The notes below the pieces were generated by a model. The model was not told the origin of the DNA, searched no databases, and saw nothing but the letters and a program-made list of their open reading frames with translations. DNA of 64,000 nucleotides from Chlorocebus sabaeus. Its lineage: Eukaryota; Chordata; Mammalia; Primates; Cercopithecidae. A program made the translations under genes and the position numbers. Location: positions 108,731,143-108,795,142 of the forward strand of contig NC_132910.1 of NCBI RefSeq assembly GCF_047675955.1. Reading direction: 5' to 3'. Below, piece after piece: positions 1 through 11,589 of this stretch. Position 1 is the stretch's first letter. Each line of letters opens with the position of its first letter.

Positions 1-884
1 TACATTGGAAGTAGTGGGAATGAAAGGATTGTTTTAAACACATGACACACTCGAGCATGTGTAAACGTCTTAGATAAATCTGGATGAGAGGTAGTGGATG
101 AAAATCTGGGGGAAAGGATCAATAATAAGTAGAGAGAGGATTGTGAAAGGTGAGAAGGATAGGTTTTAAAATCCGGGGGGTTGCAGGGGGTGGGATTTGC
201 TATGGGTAGAAGAGATGCTCCTTTACATACAGAGATGAGTTTTTAGGGTTCCTGTAAAGTTTGCTAGCAGGGAGTTAAAGAACATTTATATCAAATGAAA
301 GCCCAGGTCAACCACTAAGAAGGTGATGCATGCAGCCATGGGAATCTTCCTGGTAGCCTGGTGTCCTCCAAGCTGCTCCTTCTAGAACATGGAAAAGATC
401 TTTCCTAATACTCCACGGCACAACAGAGATCAGACTGTAGGTGGCATACTCTGAAAGTATAATACAAATTTAACATACACACACACACGCAATCCTAAGG
501 AAAAAAAACAACAAGTCACAAGCATGGCAGCCATAATCCATGTTTAGAAAAAAATCCAACCCTCTAGGTTCATATTTATGTTAATATGTATATGTTATGC
601 AACATGACATCTCAGCCTTAAGCAACTGCATAATCAAATGAACCCAACAGAGTTTCCCTGCTCCCTCTAGGCAACCTATTATATTACACAAAATATATTC
701 ATTTAATTAATAACATTCTATAATTGTTTAGTTTTCAAACACTGAAGTGACTCGGGCATTTGAGATCATTTAATTTTACTTACATTTGTTTAACTTAACA
801 TAGTTATTATTTTTTCATAGCATAAATTTTATGCAAATCCCATCTGTAGCAATATATATATGATGACGAAATGCAACTGAGCAT
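1..884. other. Non-coding flank, no feature recognised
   Basis: AT-rich sequence with short A runs, a short CA run near 476-489 and a G-rich stretch near 172-192. I see no repeat family, exon or RNA gene. The segment ends where the poly-T side of the L1 tail begins. Confidence 0.6.
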
Positions 885-1398
885 TTTTAAAAAATACTTT
901 TATTTTAGGGTCAGGAGTACAGTTGCAGGTTTGTTGTACAGATTATTTTGTCATCCAGGTACTAAGTCTAGTACCCAATAGTTTTTTTTCTGATCCTCTC
1001 CCTCCTCCCACCCTCCACCCTCAGGTAGGTCCCAGTGTGTATTGTTCCCTTCTTCGTATCCATGTGTTCTTAACATTTATCTCTCACTTAAAAGTGAGAA
1101 CATGTGGTATTTGGTTTTCTGCTCCTGCATTAGTTTGCTAAGAATAATGGCCTCCAGTTCCATCCATATTCCGAATGCAAAGGACATGGATCTCATTATT
1201 TTTTTTTTGTGGGATGTATAATATTCAATGTTGCAAATGTACCACATTTTCTTTATCCAGTCTACCATCGATGGGCATTTATGTTGATTCCATGTCTTTG
1301 CTATTGTGAATAGAGCTGCAATGAACATACACATGCATATATCTTTATGGTAGAACGATTTGCATTCCCTTGGGTATACACTTAGTAATGGAATTGCT
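885..1398 (-). mobile_element. L1P LINE 3' end, 5'-truncated, antisense
   Basis: The plus strand reads as the reverse complement of an L1 3' end: a T-rich start, GCAGGTTTGTT near 925, the C-rich pyrimidine stretch near 995-1020, GTGAGAACATGTGGT near 1095, then the stretch corresponding to the last part of ORF2 (TTTGCTATTGTGAATAG near 1297). A short minus-strand open frame near 1077-1334 keeps recognisable ORF2 C-terminal residues (IAALFTIAKTWNQ) but is broken. About 0.5 kb remains of a 6-kb element. Its divergence suggests an older primate L1 (L1PB or early L1PA). It cannot mobilise. Confidence 0.88.
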
Positions 1399-2392
1399 TA
1401 AAACAGCCATTAAAGTCTATCTAACCAAAAATATTAACTACCATGCCTGCCTCAGCATAGTTGTTATTAACTGAATAAAACAAGTATTTTTAAATGCAAC
1501 AAAATGTTCTAAAAGAGTTTTAAAACAATGTAGAGATAGAAAATTTGGAAATAATGAATGACTGACAGAGTATAATATCAAAACTTGTATTTGCTTTGCT
1601 ATTTTTAAACAAATGTTAAACATTTTTCAAATCCTAAAGGAAGATATACAACATATGGAGGGACTTGTAGTCCAGGAAAGACAATGGGATAGTAAGTGAG
1701 CACCTGGTTAGCCCAAATGAATTCAGATCTAATCCCAGATGGAAAGCACTTTCAGGTAGAGAGGGAAATTTATTTTTATTATTATTTTTGTCCTCATAAC
1801 AGTTCTCTGAGAAAGATAAAACATGAACTGTCTCCCCGTCTCCAGCTCCTATAGTTAATTTCCACCTGTCCCTCAGTGCACTGCTCCCAGAACCACAGGA
1901 CTCAGGACTGGCAAGGGTCCTGCAGATCACTTTTATGAATTCTTCTGTTCCACAATAAAACTCTTCCTGGGAGTAAATGGAGTTGCTCAAGGACACTGCT
2001 TTATTTCAGTCAAAGTCACTGAGGAACCCAGATGTCCTGATATTAAGTGAAGGAACGCTTTTAACTCCAACTTGGTGTTTACTTCTGAAAACTGATCATA
2101 ATAAACCAAAGTATTTAATTTCTATTCCTCTATTTCTATAACAATTTGAGATAAGTGAAAACACTTGCTCGTGAACTAAAGCCTGGCAAACGTTGTCCAT
2201 ATATAATGTTGTTCACAGGTAAACATTAAGATTAGATTAGTATTCAGGTAACATTAAAATTACAACCAATCAATTTGATGAGATTAAGTGAAACATTTAC
2301 TTGAAGAAATCACTACTGTCATTTTGCTTACCTAAAATATTTACCAAACTTTACACAAAAATTATTAACAATGATATGAATTACTTATCGTT
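1399..2392. other. Non-coding, no feature recognised
   Basis: Mostly unique sequence. An open frame of 120 codons on the minus strand (1634-1996) shows no recognisable domain and no codon or motif signal, and I treat it as chance. Confidence 0.5.
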
Positions 2393-2994
2393 TTTTATTG
2401 TTGCTACACACATTTAGCACTTTTAAGCAACACAAATTTATGATCTCACAGTTCTGCAGGTCTGAAGTTTATTGTTGACACAGTTGATTCCTCTATTTTG
2501 GATTTCACAAGGCTGAAGTCATGAGGTTGCCTTGCAGGGTTTTCCTCAAAAGGCTCTAGAGAAGAATCTGCTCCCTAGCTCATTCAGTTTGTTGACAAAA
2601 ATCTAGTTCCTTATGGTTGTAGGACAGAGGTACCCATCTTCTTGCATCTGGCAGCTAGAGGTCTTTCTTATCTCCTAGAAGAAGCATCCTTGCAAGTGGG
2701 CCCTGCATCTCAGAGCCAGCACATCAAATCATTTTCATTCTTGGAATTGCTCTGATTCTCTTTCTGCTGCATTTCTCTTCAGCCCTCTTCTTCCAGGTGG
2801 AGACTGTTCTCTGAATTTCAAGTGTTCATGGAATTTGATTAAGCCCACCCAAATAATTTGGGATAATTTTCCTACTTTAAGTTTCATGGTTTTATTACAT
2901 CTGTAAAGTCTTTCTTGCTATGTAAGGTAACATATTCACAGATACTAGGAATTGGAACAAGGACATCTTTGGAGGGACATTATTCCTGTTACCA
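2393..2994 (-). mobile_element. MLT1-type MaLR solo LTR, antisense
   Basis: The plus strand reads as the complement of an MLT1 LTR: AACACAAATTTATGATCTCA near 2429 (the complement of the poly(A)-signal region before the LTR end), ACAGTTCTGCAGG near 2449, the AAGCCCACCC region near 2843, and a terminal GGGACATTATTCCTGTTACC near 2975-2993. No internal MaLR sequence adjoins it, so it is a solo LTR. A second copy of the same family and orientation lies at 52548-53359. MaLRs are non-autonomous, retrovirus-like elements of the ERVL class. The copy is old and diverged. Confidence 0.78.
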
Positions 2995-3789
2995 CAATTA
3001 CCTGATTCCAGAAGGAAATGTAATAACCCTTACCAAAATGTCACTGCCATGTAATATCTTATGTATTGGAGCCTAAATCCCAGGTTCCAGTCTTGCCTTA
3101 TCCCACCTCTATTCCCTGCCTCTTCAGTTCTTACTGGTGGTCTTTTACTAATATTACTGATTGGTTAGTCCACACACATACACAAATACTGTGGAAGCAT
3201 GCTGTGACTCTTCTAATATAAGTATGGATAAAATGGTGAGCAATAAATACAGTGTTAGGTGAAACTGAAATTCACTGGTCAACAAGCCCCAGTAAGAACT
3301 GGCTATTAACACCTGGTCAGCATGATTGGAAGTCTCTAGTAAAGTGTCACAGGGCTTGGACTTTTTCTGTGCTGGTACCATGAAGAGGGTGAAGATGTCC
3401 TCATATTTGCACGTGATCTAAAATTGGGCACAAAAATGATAGAACAATCCAGATTCAAGCTTATTTCACTAGGCTGGACTGATTGGACACCAAATTAATC
3501 AGGAATGAATATTATGTCATACATAATGCCACACTAATAACAAGATAGGATATGATTTGATAGGAAAACTTCTGAAAATCTTCAGAGAGTTTTAGTCTGC
3601 GCCATGTTTTCACTTTTAAAAGATTCTCTAAAATGGTTCCCGTGAAAATCTGCAATGGCTCCTCAGTAACCTATTTCTCTTTAAATAACTGAAATAGGGA
3701 AAGAGCATGTTACTTTATATTTCCAGAGTATTGGGGGTAGTGGACTCAAAGCATTTCCTTTCCTAAGAGGTTTAATATGTGTCTTATAA

Positions 3790-3839
3790 TAATTAGAGAG
3801 AATTGAGCAGAGAGCTGTTCTTCACACCCTCTCTAATTA
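3790..3839. repeat. Inverted repeat, 11-bp arms
   Basis: TAATTAGAGAG at 3790-3800 and its exact reverse complement CTCTCTAATTA at 3829-3839, with a 28-nt spacer. Arms this short are expected by chance now and then in 64 kb of AT-rich DNA. No terminator or transposon end is implied. Confidence 0.7.
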
Positions 3840-4224
3840 CCACTACTTGAAGCAAATTAGAATGAATCCAACTGTTTCTTACCTTGTCAAAGGCTATATT
3901 GAGGACAGGAATAATTAATTTTCAAATGGAATGGATTTCTAAAGCTTTCGTGTGGGTTGAATGCAAATTATATCTTGAAATATAATGTGCTATAACTTTG
4001 CTATCAAAAATGCCATTTTCATGACATTTTAGAGAAAATCAAATAATTTTATTACTTTTATATCACCTTCTTTACTTCTATATCCTAGAAATATAAATGA
4101 CAAATTAATAATCAGTATGAAAACATGAAAAACTATTGTTAAAAAGATTCTCTTAGTATTTCCCATAGCATGTATGACCCACTCAAAATAAATGTTTACT
4201 GTATAAGATTTTTATTTATAAAGA

Positions 4225-4330
4225 ATGTATTAGGGGATTATTTATATATCTATAATATGTATAAAATACATACACATATTGTAGATAATAACATATATAA
4301 TATAACAATATACACATTATAGATGTATAT
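4225..4330. repeat. AT-rich low-complexity tract
   Basis: Runs of TATA, ATAT and ATAATA-type sequence with almost no G or C, including AACATATATAATATAAC near 4289. It would melt easily. No regular repeat unit holds for more than a few copies. Confidence 0.7.
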
Positions 4331-5739
4331 TTGCTTCACAAAGTGAATCTTGAGAAAACATTGTAACATAATTAGCTTCTCCAGTGAATGTACTATATGA
4401 TTTGGTGTAAATTTAATTTGTACCATTTTAAGGCAAGACGCTAATTTTTAACTAATATATATCTCTTGGGGCATATCGTCCAAACACAAAGATAACACAA
4501 TAAAGCAAAATTTGTGATTAATTATTTTTAAGAATGTATATTCACATTTAACTAAAGAAGCAATTAAAGATCATTCAAAATTTGAGATTTTTTTTCTGGA
4601 AATGTGGTTGAGTTAAACTATGGATAAACTATGCTTCACTTACATTTGATGAAGTCTCCTGTTTTTTCCTGTCAATGGCTATTTTAAAATACTGCTATTT
4701 CTTTAAGTCCCTGAGCTCCCCACTTCCAAACTATATTTTTCTCCTTATTAGTTTTACCTGATACCTACACATTGAGCTCTAATAACAATGGTATATGTGC
4801 GCATTCCAGTTTCCACAAGTGGATAACTCTGTCTGTACCTATTTTCATACTTGGCTCATCATCATTAATTGTAGTGATAAACACCAGTTTCTGGACATAA
4901 AAGACCACAATTTTAGATTTTGATAAACTCATCAAAATCACATTGTTCAATCAATTCTCTATAAAACAAACTGAAGTTTTCTTGGAAATAACCTCAGTCT
5001 CACTGGATACATACGATCTTCAACCTAAAGTGACCAAACACATCCATTTAGCCTTAAGCTTAAAATATTCCCACTGTGCCTGGCCCCTGTGGCTTCCAGA
5101 CCTTGTTTTTACTCCAATCTGTAACCCACCTCCTCATCTCTCTTTATTTTCCACTGCTATCTAATCTCCCCAGAACATCACCTCTACTTTTTTGTCATGG
5201 CCTTAGTATTCTCATCTCCTGGCTTTCATGAATTGTTAACAGCACTACACTATTCTTATGTCCTTCTCTTATTTCTGTAGAGGAGCATTCTTTTTTTCTA
5301 CCAAAGACCCAACGATACTATTAATGTCACTCCTTTAATAGTATGGTTTTTGAAGTTCAGATCCATTTTGACTCCCAATTACCCTCTCTCTTATGTACTT
5401 TAAATTTTCCCTTCTTCCCCTTCATTCTGACTTCTTCCTAGGAATTTAACACACTCAAGTCTATCTGACCTTAAAAGAAGAAGCAAATCAAATTAACAAC
5501 GTCAGCAACAGCTTATTTATCTCCAGATACTGTGTGGGGTTTCCCATCCCTTGACAACCAACCTTTCCTAGGTAATAATTCTTCACTTCTCTACCTACCA
5601 GAATGAAAAAGGCATTACCACGACTCCAACAAAGCCACCTTTCCTTCTCTGAAGATACCTACACCTCACAATCATCAAATTTAAAGTATGTTCTTAAGCC
5701 CTTAACGTTATGGAAAATGTCAGAAAAAGCTAATACTGA

Positions 5740-5945
5740 AAGGTTGAAATACTTTTGAGTCAGACCACAGGGCCAAAACCCTGGCTGTGCCACTCACTAT
5801 GGATGCAACTTGAGCAAGTGATTTACATTTCTGAGCTTGCTTTCCCCATCAGTAAAGTGTACACGAAAAACGTGCGTCATAGTGTTGTTGTGGAGTTACG
5901 ACATTCAAATAGTGGCACATAATCACCTAATGCTATTGTTGAATT
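5740..5945 (+). mobile_element. MIR SINE, sense
   Basis: The sequence follows the tRNA-derived MIR consensus in order: GAGTCAGACC near 5757, a CCTGGCTGTGCCACTCACTA block at 5780-5799, TTGAGCAAGTGATTTACATT near 5809, CCCCATCAGTAAAGTG near 5844, then GTGTTGTTGTGGAG near 5882. Fossil insertion of early mammalian age, inactive. Confidence 0.82.
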
Positions 5946-6182
5946 CCTTTTTCCTAATACATGCATTAAAATATGTATTGTACCATGTGTGAAACTGTTG
6001 TATGTATTACATGTCACTTGTAGGGGGAATGGTAGATGAAACATGTATATGGGCAAAAAAGAATGTGTTCCTTCTGCCTTCTCCTGACTGGCCGCCTACT
6101 GTCACCTATTTTCTGATTAAATATTGAAATGCCTTGTGTTATAGGCCCATGCATCTTTTTCTCTTGCTTCTTATACAGCAGT

Positions 6183-7235
6183 TTATTATTTCATTCAATA
6201 GGTTTTTATTGCATGCTCATCAAGTACCAAGAATTTTACCATCGTTAGAAATAATGGTAAAAGAAAGACAAGATTCTTTACCTCACAGCTATCACATGCT
6301 AGTGTGAGGAGAGAGTAAATAAATAAGCAAACAAATAAGGAAAAGAATATCATATTATAAGTGCTATGAAGCAAATAAACCAACACATTGCTATGTCACA
6401 GTGACTAGAGAAGGCTGGTCACTCTCTGAGAAAAGGCTGCACTGAGCTGACACTTTCATGATAAGTAGTCGTTGACCAGGAGAAGAAAGGACGGCAAAGC
6501 ATTCCAGGTAAAGGAATCACCAAATACATAAGTCTTAACGGAGCTATGAACTTGGCATGTTGAGAAACAGAAAGCTGAAGAAGTTGGAATTTGTAGATAG
6601 GGGGAGCGGTAGATGAAATATGTAACTCAGATTTGAATTCATTCTGAGTGTGTAATGAGAAGGTGAAGGAAGTTTAGATCATGTAAATGTTTATGATTAT
6701 ATGTGTTTTGACAACATTACACTTGCCTGCTCACCGAAGAATAGACTGTAAAAGGGCAAGAGTAAGAGCTAGTTCTGGGAGAAGGATATGGCAATAATTC
6801 AGGAAAGAAGAGGTGTTTACTTGGAATTGAAAAGTAACAATGAAGATAGCGAAAAATGGACAGGCACTGAATCTATTTTTTAAATAGAGATGAAATGTTT
6901 TGCTAATAGCTTGGATATGGGAGATTAGTAAGTGGAAGGAATCAAAGACAAGTCTAGGGTTTGCAGTTTGAGCATCTGGGGAAATGCTATTGCTTGGAGG
7001 AATATATTGAAGTAGTGGTCGTTAAGAATTTTGTTTTGGCCATGTTAAATATGCAGTGCATATGAGACACCCAATTGGAAGATCAAAGACAGCAAGCATG
7101 TGAGTTTGGAAATCAGTGGAGTTATCAAGATGGAAGTACATATTTGAGAATCATCAGCTTAAAAACCTGTGTGACAGATAATATGAAAGATTGAAAAGCA
7201 TAGTACTGAGTCCTAGGGCACTTCATCATTTATTA
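6183..7235 (-). mobile_element. L2 LINE fragment, antisense
   Basis: It begins with the reverse complement of the L2 3' end (TTCATTCAATAGGTTTTTATT near 6190, then the position of the usual last-exon-like tail). It continues through AGCATTCCAGGTAAAGGAAT near 6500, the GAATAGACTGTAAAAGGGCAAGAG block near 6740, and the GGCCATGTTAAATATG block near 7038. It is collinear with two further antisense copies at 25982-26520 and 39470-40670. Diverged and broken, so no intact frame remains. Confidence 0.75.
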
Positions 7236-7367
7236 GAGCCAGCCAAGTAGACAGGGCTCTAATAGTCAACGTTGTAAGAAGGCAATTCAGTCCAGATGCC
7301 TCCTCCAAAGTTCAGATCCATTTTGACCTCAATCTATCCTAAAAGTAAATACATGTTCCTCTGAACC

Positions 7368-7745
7368 AAACCAGAGAGTCATCCTTAATAATGTCCTCTC
7401 TCTGACAATTCACATTCAATCTATTTCCTAGTCCAATCAATTCTACCTCCCAAATATCTATTGAGTATAGTGTCTCTGTCTCTGTCTCTCTCATTTCAAT
7501 GATTCTGTTTTGGTTTCTACCCTCTTAATGCATCATTTGCATCAATTCTAAGTGATTATTGTCTCCAGTCTGTTGGTTTCAGTCCATCCTTCCTCTGTTC
7601 TTAAGGGTATTTCAAAGTGTAAAATTTCTTTTTATCATTCCCTTATTAAAAGACTTTAATGAACCTATTGCCTTTAAGATTTCAAATTTCAAACTCTCTT
7701 GCATAGTTTTATGATCCTGTATAATTTGAATAATATCCCTCTTCT
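7368..7745 (+). mobile_element. L2 LINE fragment, sense
   Basis: The plus strand follows the sense L2 ORF2 end and 3' region: GAGTCATCCTTAATAATGTC near 7376, CCAATCAATTCTACCTCCCA near 7433, and CCCTTATTAAAAGAC near 7642, where L2 has its 'cactcccctgcttaaaac'-like stretch. It lies tail-to-tail against the antisense L2 just upstream. A CTGTCTCTGTCTCTCT run near 7472 interrupts it. Confidence 0.65.
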
Positions 7746-8500
7746 TTATTTGTCAAATAAGAAGTTAATTAATACGTCTTGAGGCTTCTTTATATTTTTC
7801 TCGTGTAAAATAGATTGTTCAAAAAGATATAAAATAATAAAGAAAGTTTTAAAAGAAAAAGTCAAAGATGGAAAATAGAATGTTTATTTTTAGTTTGTTT
7901 CAAATTCACTGAAAATGACAGCGTGGAGTTTATAATGGTATGAAATAATAAATGGTAGTGGAAGTCTGAAGTACTTATTTAAGACAACAGAGAAAAGAAC
8001 CCAGGAAAGGCAGTTGAGCTTACAGTGACAGACTCACCATTTGAGAATCAGTTAGAAGGAAGCCAAACAAAGAGCCTGATTAGACACGTGCCATAAGTCT
8101 TATCTTAGTCCAGTCAATTTAAATAATCTGCTTAAGTCCATTATGAAATTATAACTATAATAATGTAGATAATATAAAGTTAAAATTATTCTGAAAATAG
8201 TATACTATTAAAGACATAAATATTAATAACGTTTTTGTAGCCATTTTAATAAATATTTGACATTGAAAACATGCAATAAGAATATTTAGTGAATTAGAAA
8301 TATTATACATGTATAAAAATGCAAATAAAATACTTATTTTTTTACTTATTATCTTTTGAACTTTGAAGATATGGAACATATCATGTCTAGACATATTATT
8401 TCCATAGGCTTTTCATTTTGACTATATAACTCAAAATATAACTAGATGTTCTGGGGAGCTTTCAATGTGCTATTCTAAAATATGTCATATCAATCTGTAA
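7746..8500. other. AT-rich non-coding, no feature recognised
   Basis: Unique AT-rich DNA. One short minus-strand frame (8155-8394) codes for an AT-codon-rich hydrophobic string of the kind expected from composition alone. Confidence 0.5.
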
Positions 8501-8676
8501 GTTTTTTGTTTTTTGTTTTTTGTTTTTTGACAGAGTCTCGCTCTGTCACCCAGGCTGGAGTGCAGTGGAGCGATCTCGGCTCACTGCGATCTCTGCCTCC
8601 CGGGTTCACGCCATTCTCCTGCCTCAGACTTCCGAGTAGCTGGAACTACAGGCGCCCGCCACTGCGCCCGGCTAAT
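8501..8676 (-). mobile_element. Alu right monomer only, 5'-truncated, antisense
   Basis: A poly-T interrupted by G (8501-8528) leads into CAGAGTCTCGCTCTGTCACC, the complement of the Alu right-arm 3' end, and then CGATCTCGGCTCACTGCGAT, CGGGTTCACGCCATTCTCCT and CAGGCGCCCGCCACTGCGCC. It stops at CCCGGCTAAT, so the left arm and A-rich linker are missing. Flanks AATCTGTAA (about 8490) and AATCTCTAA (about 8674) look like an eight-of-nine target-site duplication overlapping the truncation. The GTTCACGCCATT wording fits AluY. Confidence 0.9.
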
Positions 8677-9344
8677 CTCTAAATTTTTTGGAAGTTTTTA
8701 CAGGATTCTCAAGGATTTTCAAGGATTCCTTAAACAAGGAAGCCATTCAATATCTATCACAAAATGCCTGGAGGAAGGTCATTTCAGGTTTAATTCATTC
8801 AATCAAGACCCTACAGCTTTTTTTTTTTCACTGATAAAGTTGACAATGCTTTCACTCATGGCCTCAAAATGCCTGCTGCAATTTCAGACATCATGTCTTC
8901 ATAGAGCGGTACTTCAGGTGGGAATAAATGGCATGACTGAAAAAGTTCTCCATACATGAATTACTTTCACAGAAGCAGACACATTTTCAGAGAAACAGAT
9001 TATTTCTTATATCCTATTTGCCTGAAGAGAAACTAAATGCTCATAAGATTTTCATCACTAAAAACATGAAAATGAATTAGTCCGATTAACTTAGAGTGAT
9101 TATGATTTATCCTTTGGGATGGGCCACATTGCCATCCAAACAAAATTAGGATTCTGAGAGCAAGAATGGAGAAATAACTATTGTACCGACAACCAAAAGG
9201 TTTTCCATAGTCATAAAAATCTTAAAACAAAACCATGGAGATTATTCAAACTGATATTGGTTATAGGTGTAGGTATTGTGAGAAATGCTCCTGGGTTTTA
9301 AAATAAAAAGGAAACAAAATACCCTATTTTTCTTCTTGCATTAT
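8677..9344. other. Non-coding, no feature recognised
   Basis: Unique sequence. A short imperfect triplication of AAGGATT-like units lies near 8703-8727. I see no exon or transposon. Confidence 0.5.
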
Positions 9345-10465
9345 TGCAGCATTTCTCAACCGTTCTTCAATGCACTTACATCTTCATGATGAATTTTACC
9401 ACTATGAAGTATCACTCATTATCTTTGGTTATAATACACTTTCTCTTGAAATCTGTTTTATCTGATATTAATATAGCTATTCCAGGTGTCTTAAGATTAG
9501 GCTCCATGATATATACATTTTCCATTCTTTTAATGTGTGCTTTTGTGTTTAAAGTACTTCTCTTGTAACAGTTTATGGAAGGACTGATTTCTTTTATCTA
9601 GCCTGTAGTCTTTGCCTTTTAATTAAAGTATGTAACCTATTTATATTGTATGTAATTATTGACATAATTGGGTTGAAGTCTATCATCTTGATAAACTTAA
9701 AATAAAGTCTATCATTTATTTTCTTCTTATCTCATCTTTTTATTTATTTGTTCCTCCTTTTCTGTCTTCTTTTGGGTGCATCGAATATGTGTTGGTGTTT
9801 CATTTGACCACTTCTGTTGGAAATGTATTACAGGGTTTCTCTAGGAATAATAATATGCAAGCTTAACTTGTGACACAATACTCTGAACTGATGTCACCAC
9901 TTTATGTATAATATGAGAACATTACAACATTATACTTCCATTTATTTCTTTTTCCATTTTCCTACTATTGTCATATTTTCTATATGTATTATAAACTCTA
10001 CAATACTATATTTTATGAAAAAGTTTATTATTTTGAAGGCATTAATAAAAGAAAGAAAATTGGTTTCATATATGCCCACGTATTTGCCATTTTTTTGTGA
10101 TTTTTCTTTTTTTTTTTTGGTAGGTATGAGTTTTCACCTAGCGTAATTTTTCTTTGGCCCAGAGACCTTCATTTAACATTTTATTATCAGTAGTGCAGAT
10201 TTGCTGGTAACAAATTCTAAAAATGTTTTTATTTTGCCTTTATTTTTGAAGAATATTTTTATAGATATAGAATTCTAATTGAAACTTGTTTTCTTTTAGC
10301 ACTTAACAAATATTATTCCACTGTCATCTGACATGCACTGTTTTCAGTGAGAAGTCAATTGATTTGTCGTTGTTTCTTTGGATGAAATGATTTTTTCCCT
10401 CTAGCTGCCTCAAGAGCTTTTCTTTACTTTTGTTTTCCAATAGTTTGACTATGATGTAGTTTAGT

Positions 10466-10510
<45 letters not shown>

Positions 10511-11140
10511 CTGCTTGGGAGGATATTCAGCAGATTTTCCATCATATTTGGAAACATTTTGGCTAGCATTTCTCACATAAGTTTTGTTTCTGAACTTCTC
10601 TCTCCTCTCCTTCTGAGACTATAATTACATAATGGTAGACCACTTGACATTAATCCACATGGTACCGAGGTTTTCTTTTTAAAATATCTCTCCATTTCAG
10701 TTGGATAGTTTCTACTGGTCAGTCTTTAAGTTCCCGGATCTTTTCTTCTGCATTATTAGGCCTATCTTGTGATTTTATAAAATCATATGTTGTTGTCTTG
10801 TAGTTTTAGAATTTCCATTTAAGTATTTTTCTATTAGTCCTATATCACAAATGAAATCTCCCAGTTTTTTCTTCACCTATGGTAGCCATCTTTCCCATTA
10901 AATTATGAAAATATTTATAATGTTCTTTTCACATTCTTACCATTTCTGAGTTTATTTCTAACAACCGTATCTTTCTCCAGGTTATACATTATATTTTCTT
11001 GTTTTTGTTTTTATTTTGTATATGTTTGTAACTTTTTATGGTAAATTGAAGTTGTGGGTACTACTCTGCTGAGAATTCATTTTTTTTTTTTTTTCATTAG
11101 AAAGTTGAGATTTGTTCTGGCAGTGAGTGAATTTACTAAC
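9345..11140 (-). mobile_element. Old L1-clade LINE (L1M/HAL1-like), antisense, part 1
   Basis: The plus strand reads as antisense old L1: GATATTAATATAGCTATTCC near 9463, CTTTGCCTTTTAATTAAAGT near 9610, TAATTATTGACATAATTGGG near 9652, AGACCTTCATTTAACATTTT near 10162, GTGCAGATTTGCTGGTAACA near 10193, then CTTCTGAGACTATAATTACA near 10611 and GTTGGATAGTTTCTACTGG near 10700. The same blocks recur in the same orientation at 61435-63510. A 39-T run (10467-10505) sits inside. Coding capacity is lost throughout. The exact subfamily needs an alignment. Confidence 0.75.
10467..10505. repeat. Uninterrupted poly-T, 39 nt
   Basis: Thirty-nine consecutive T inside the old antisense LINE, flanked by TTTAGTG and AAATCC. 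No Alu or L1 body is attached, so this is either the bare tail of a very short retroinsertion or an expanded T run. Its length is expected to vary among individuals and to be error-prone in assembly. Confidence 0.95.
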
Positions 11141-11589
11141 AGTTTTTTGCTAATGTTTATTTCAAATATGAAAAAAAGTAACACATACATTATTCAATCA
11201 CATAGACAAATCAAGATTGAGGAATAATTCTGTTGAAGTGCTCCAAAAAAGTTTGCTATTTGATTTTTATTTATGCTAAAATGATTGTCTTTACTGTTCA
11301 TGTGTAAATTGGATTTTATTCATTGAAAAGAAAGTATTTTGCTTTTTTAAAAAAATAAAATTATACTAGAAACATTATCTTGGTACATAAGTTATTTAGC
11401 TATAAAGTGAATTATGACTTAACTTGTTAGAAATGTACTCAAACTATAAATCTTTTTATAAAATTAAAACATATAACTAAGAAAAAAACAAGGCTTGGTT
11501 TTAAGCTTTGTAGGGCAAATCTATGATAGCATTTACCCTAAGACTAAGGTAGCTCTAGTCTTAAGATAATTCCTGGTTCTCATTTGAAT
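11141..11589. other. Insertion or unaligned gap within the old LINE
   Basis: AT-rich sequence that I cannot match to the LINE on either side. It may be unique sequence, a decayed insertion, or LINE sequence too diverged to recognise. Confidence 0.4.

Larger units (their letters stand above)
2995..5739. other. Unique AT-rich non-coding sequence
   Basis: About 2.7 kb without a recognised repeat family. It contains an 11-bp inverted repeat (3790-3839) and an AT-rich stretch (4225-4330), listed separately. Pyrimidine-rich sequence near 5090-5300 could be a decayed L2 fragment, but I cannot anchor it. Confidence 0.5.

Noticed and set aside
8482..8682. Plus-strand frame with SRSVTQAGVQWSDLGSL-type peptide
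   Set aside because: This is the well-known antisense-Alu translation. The same pattern recurs in the other antisense Alus (53837, 56156) and on the minus strand of 52959-53270.
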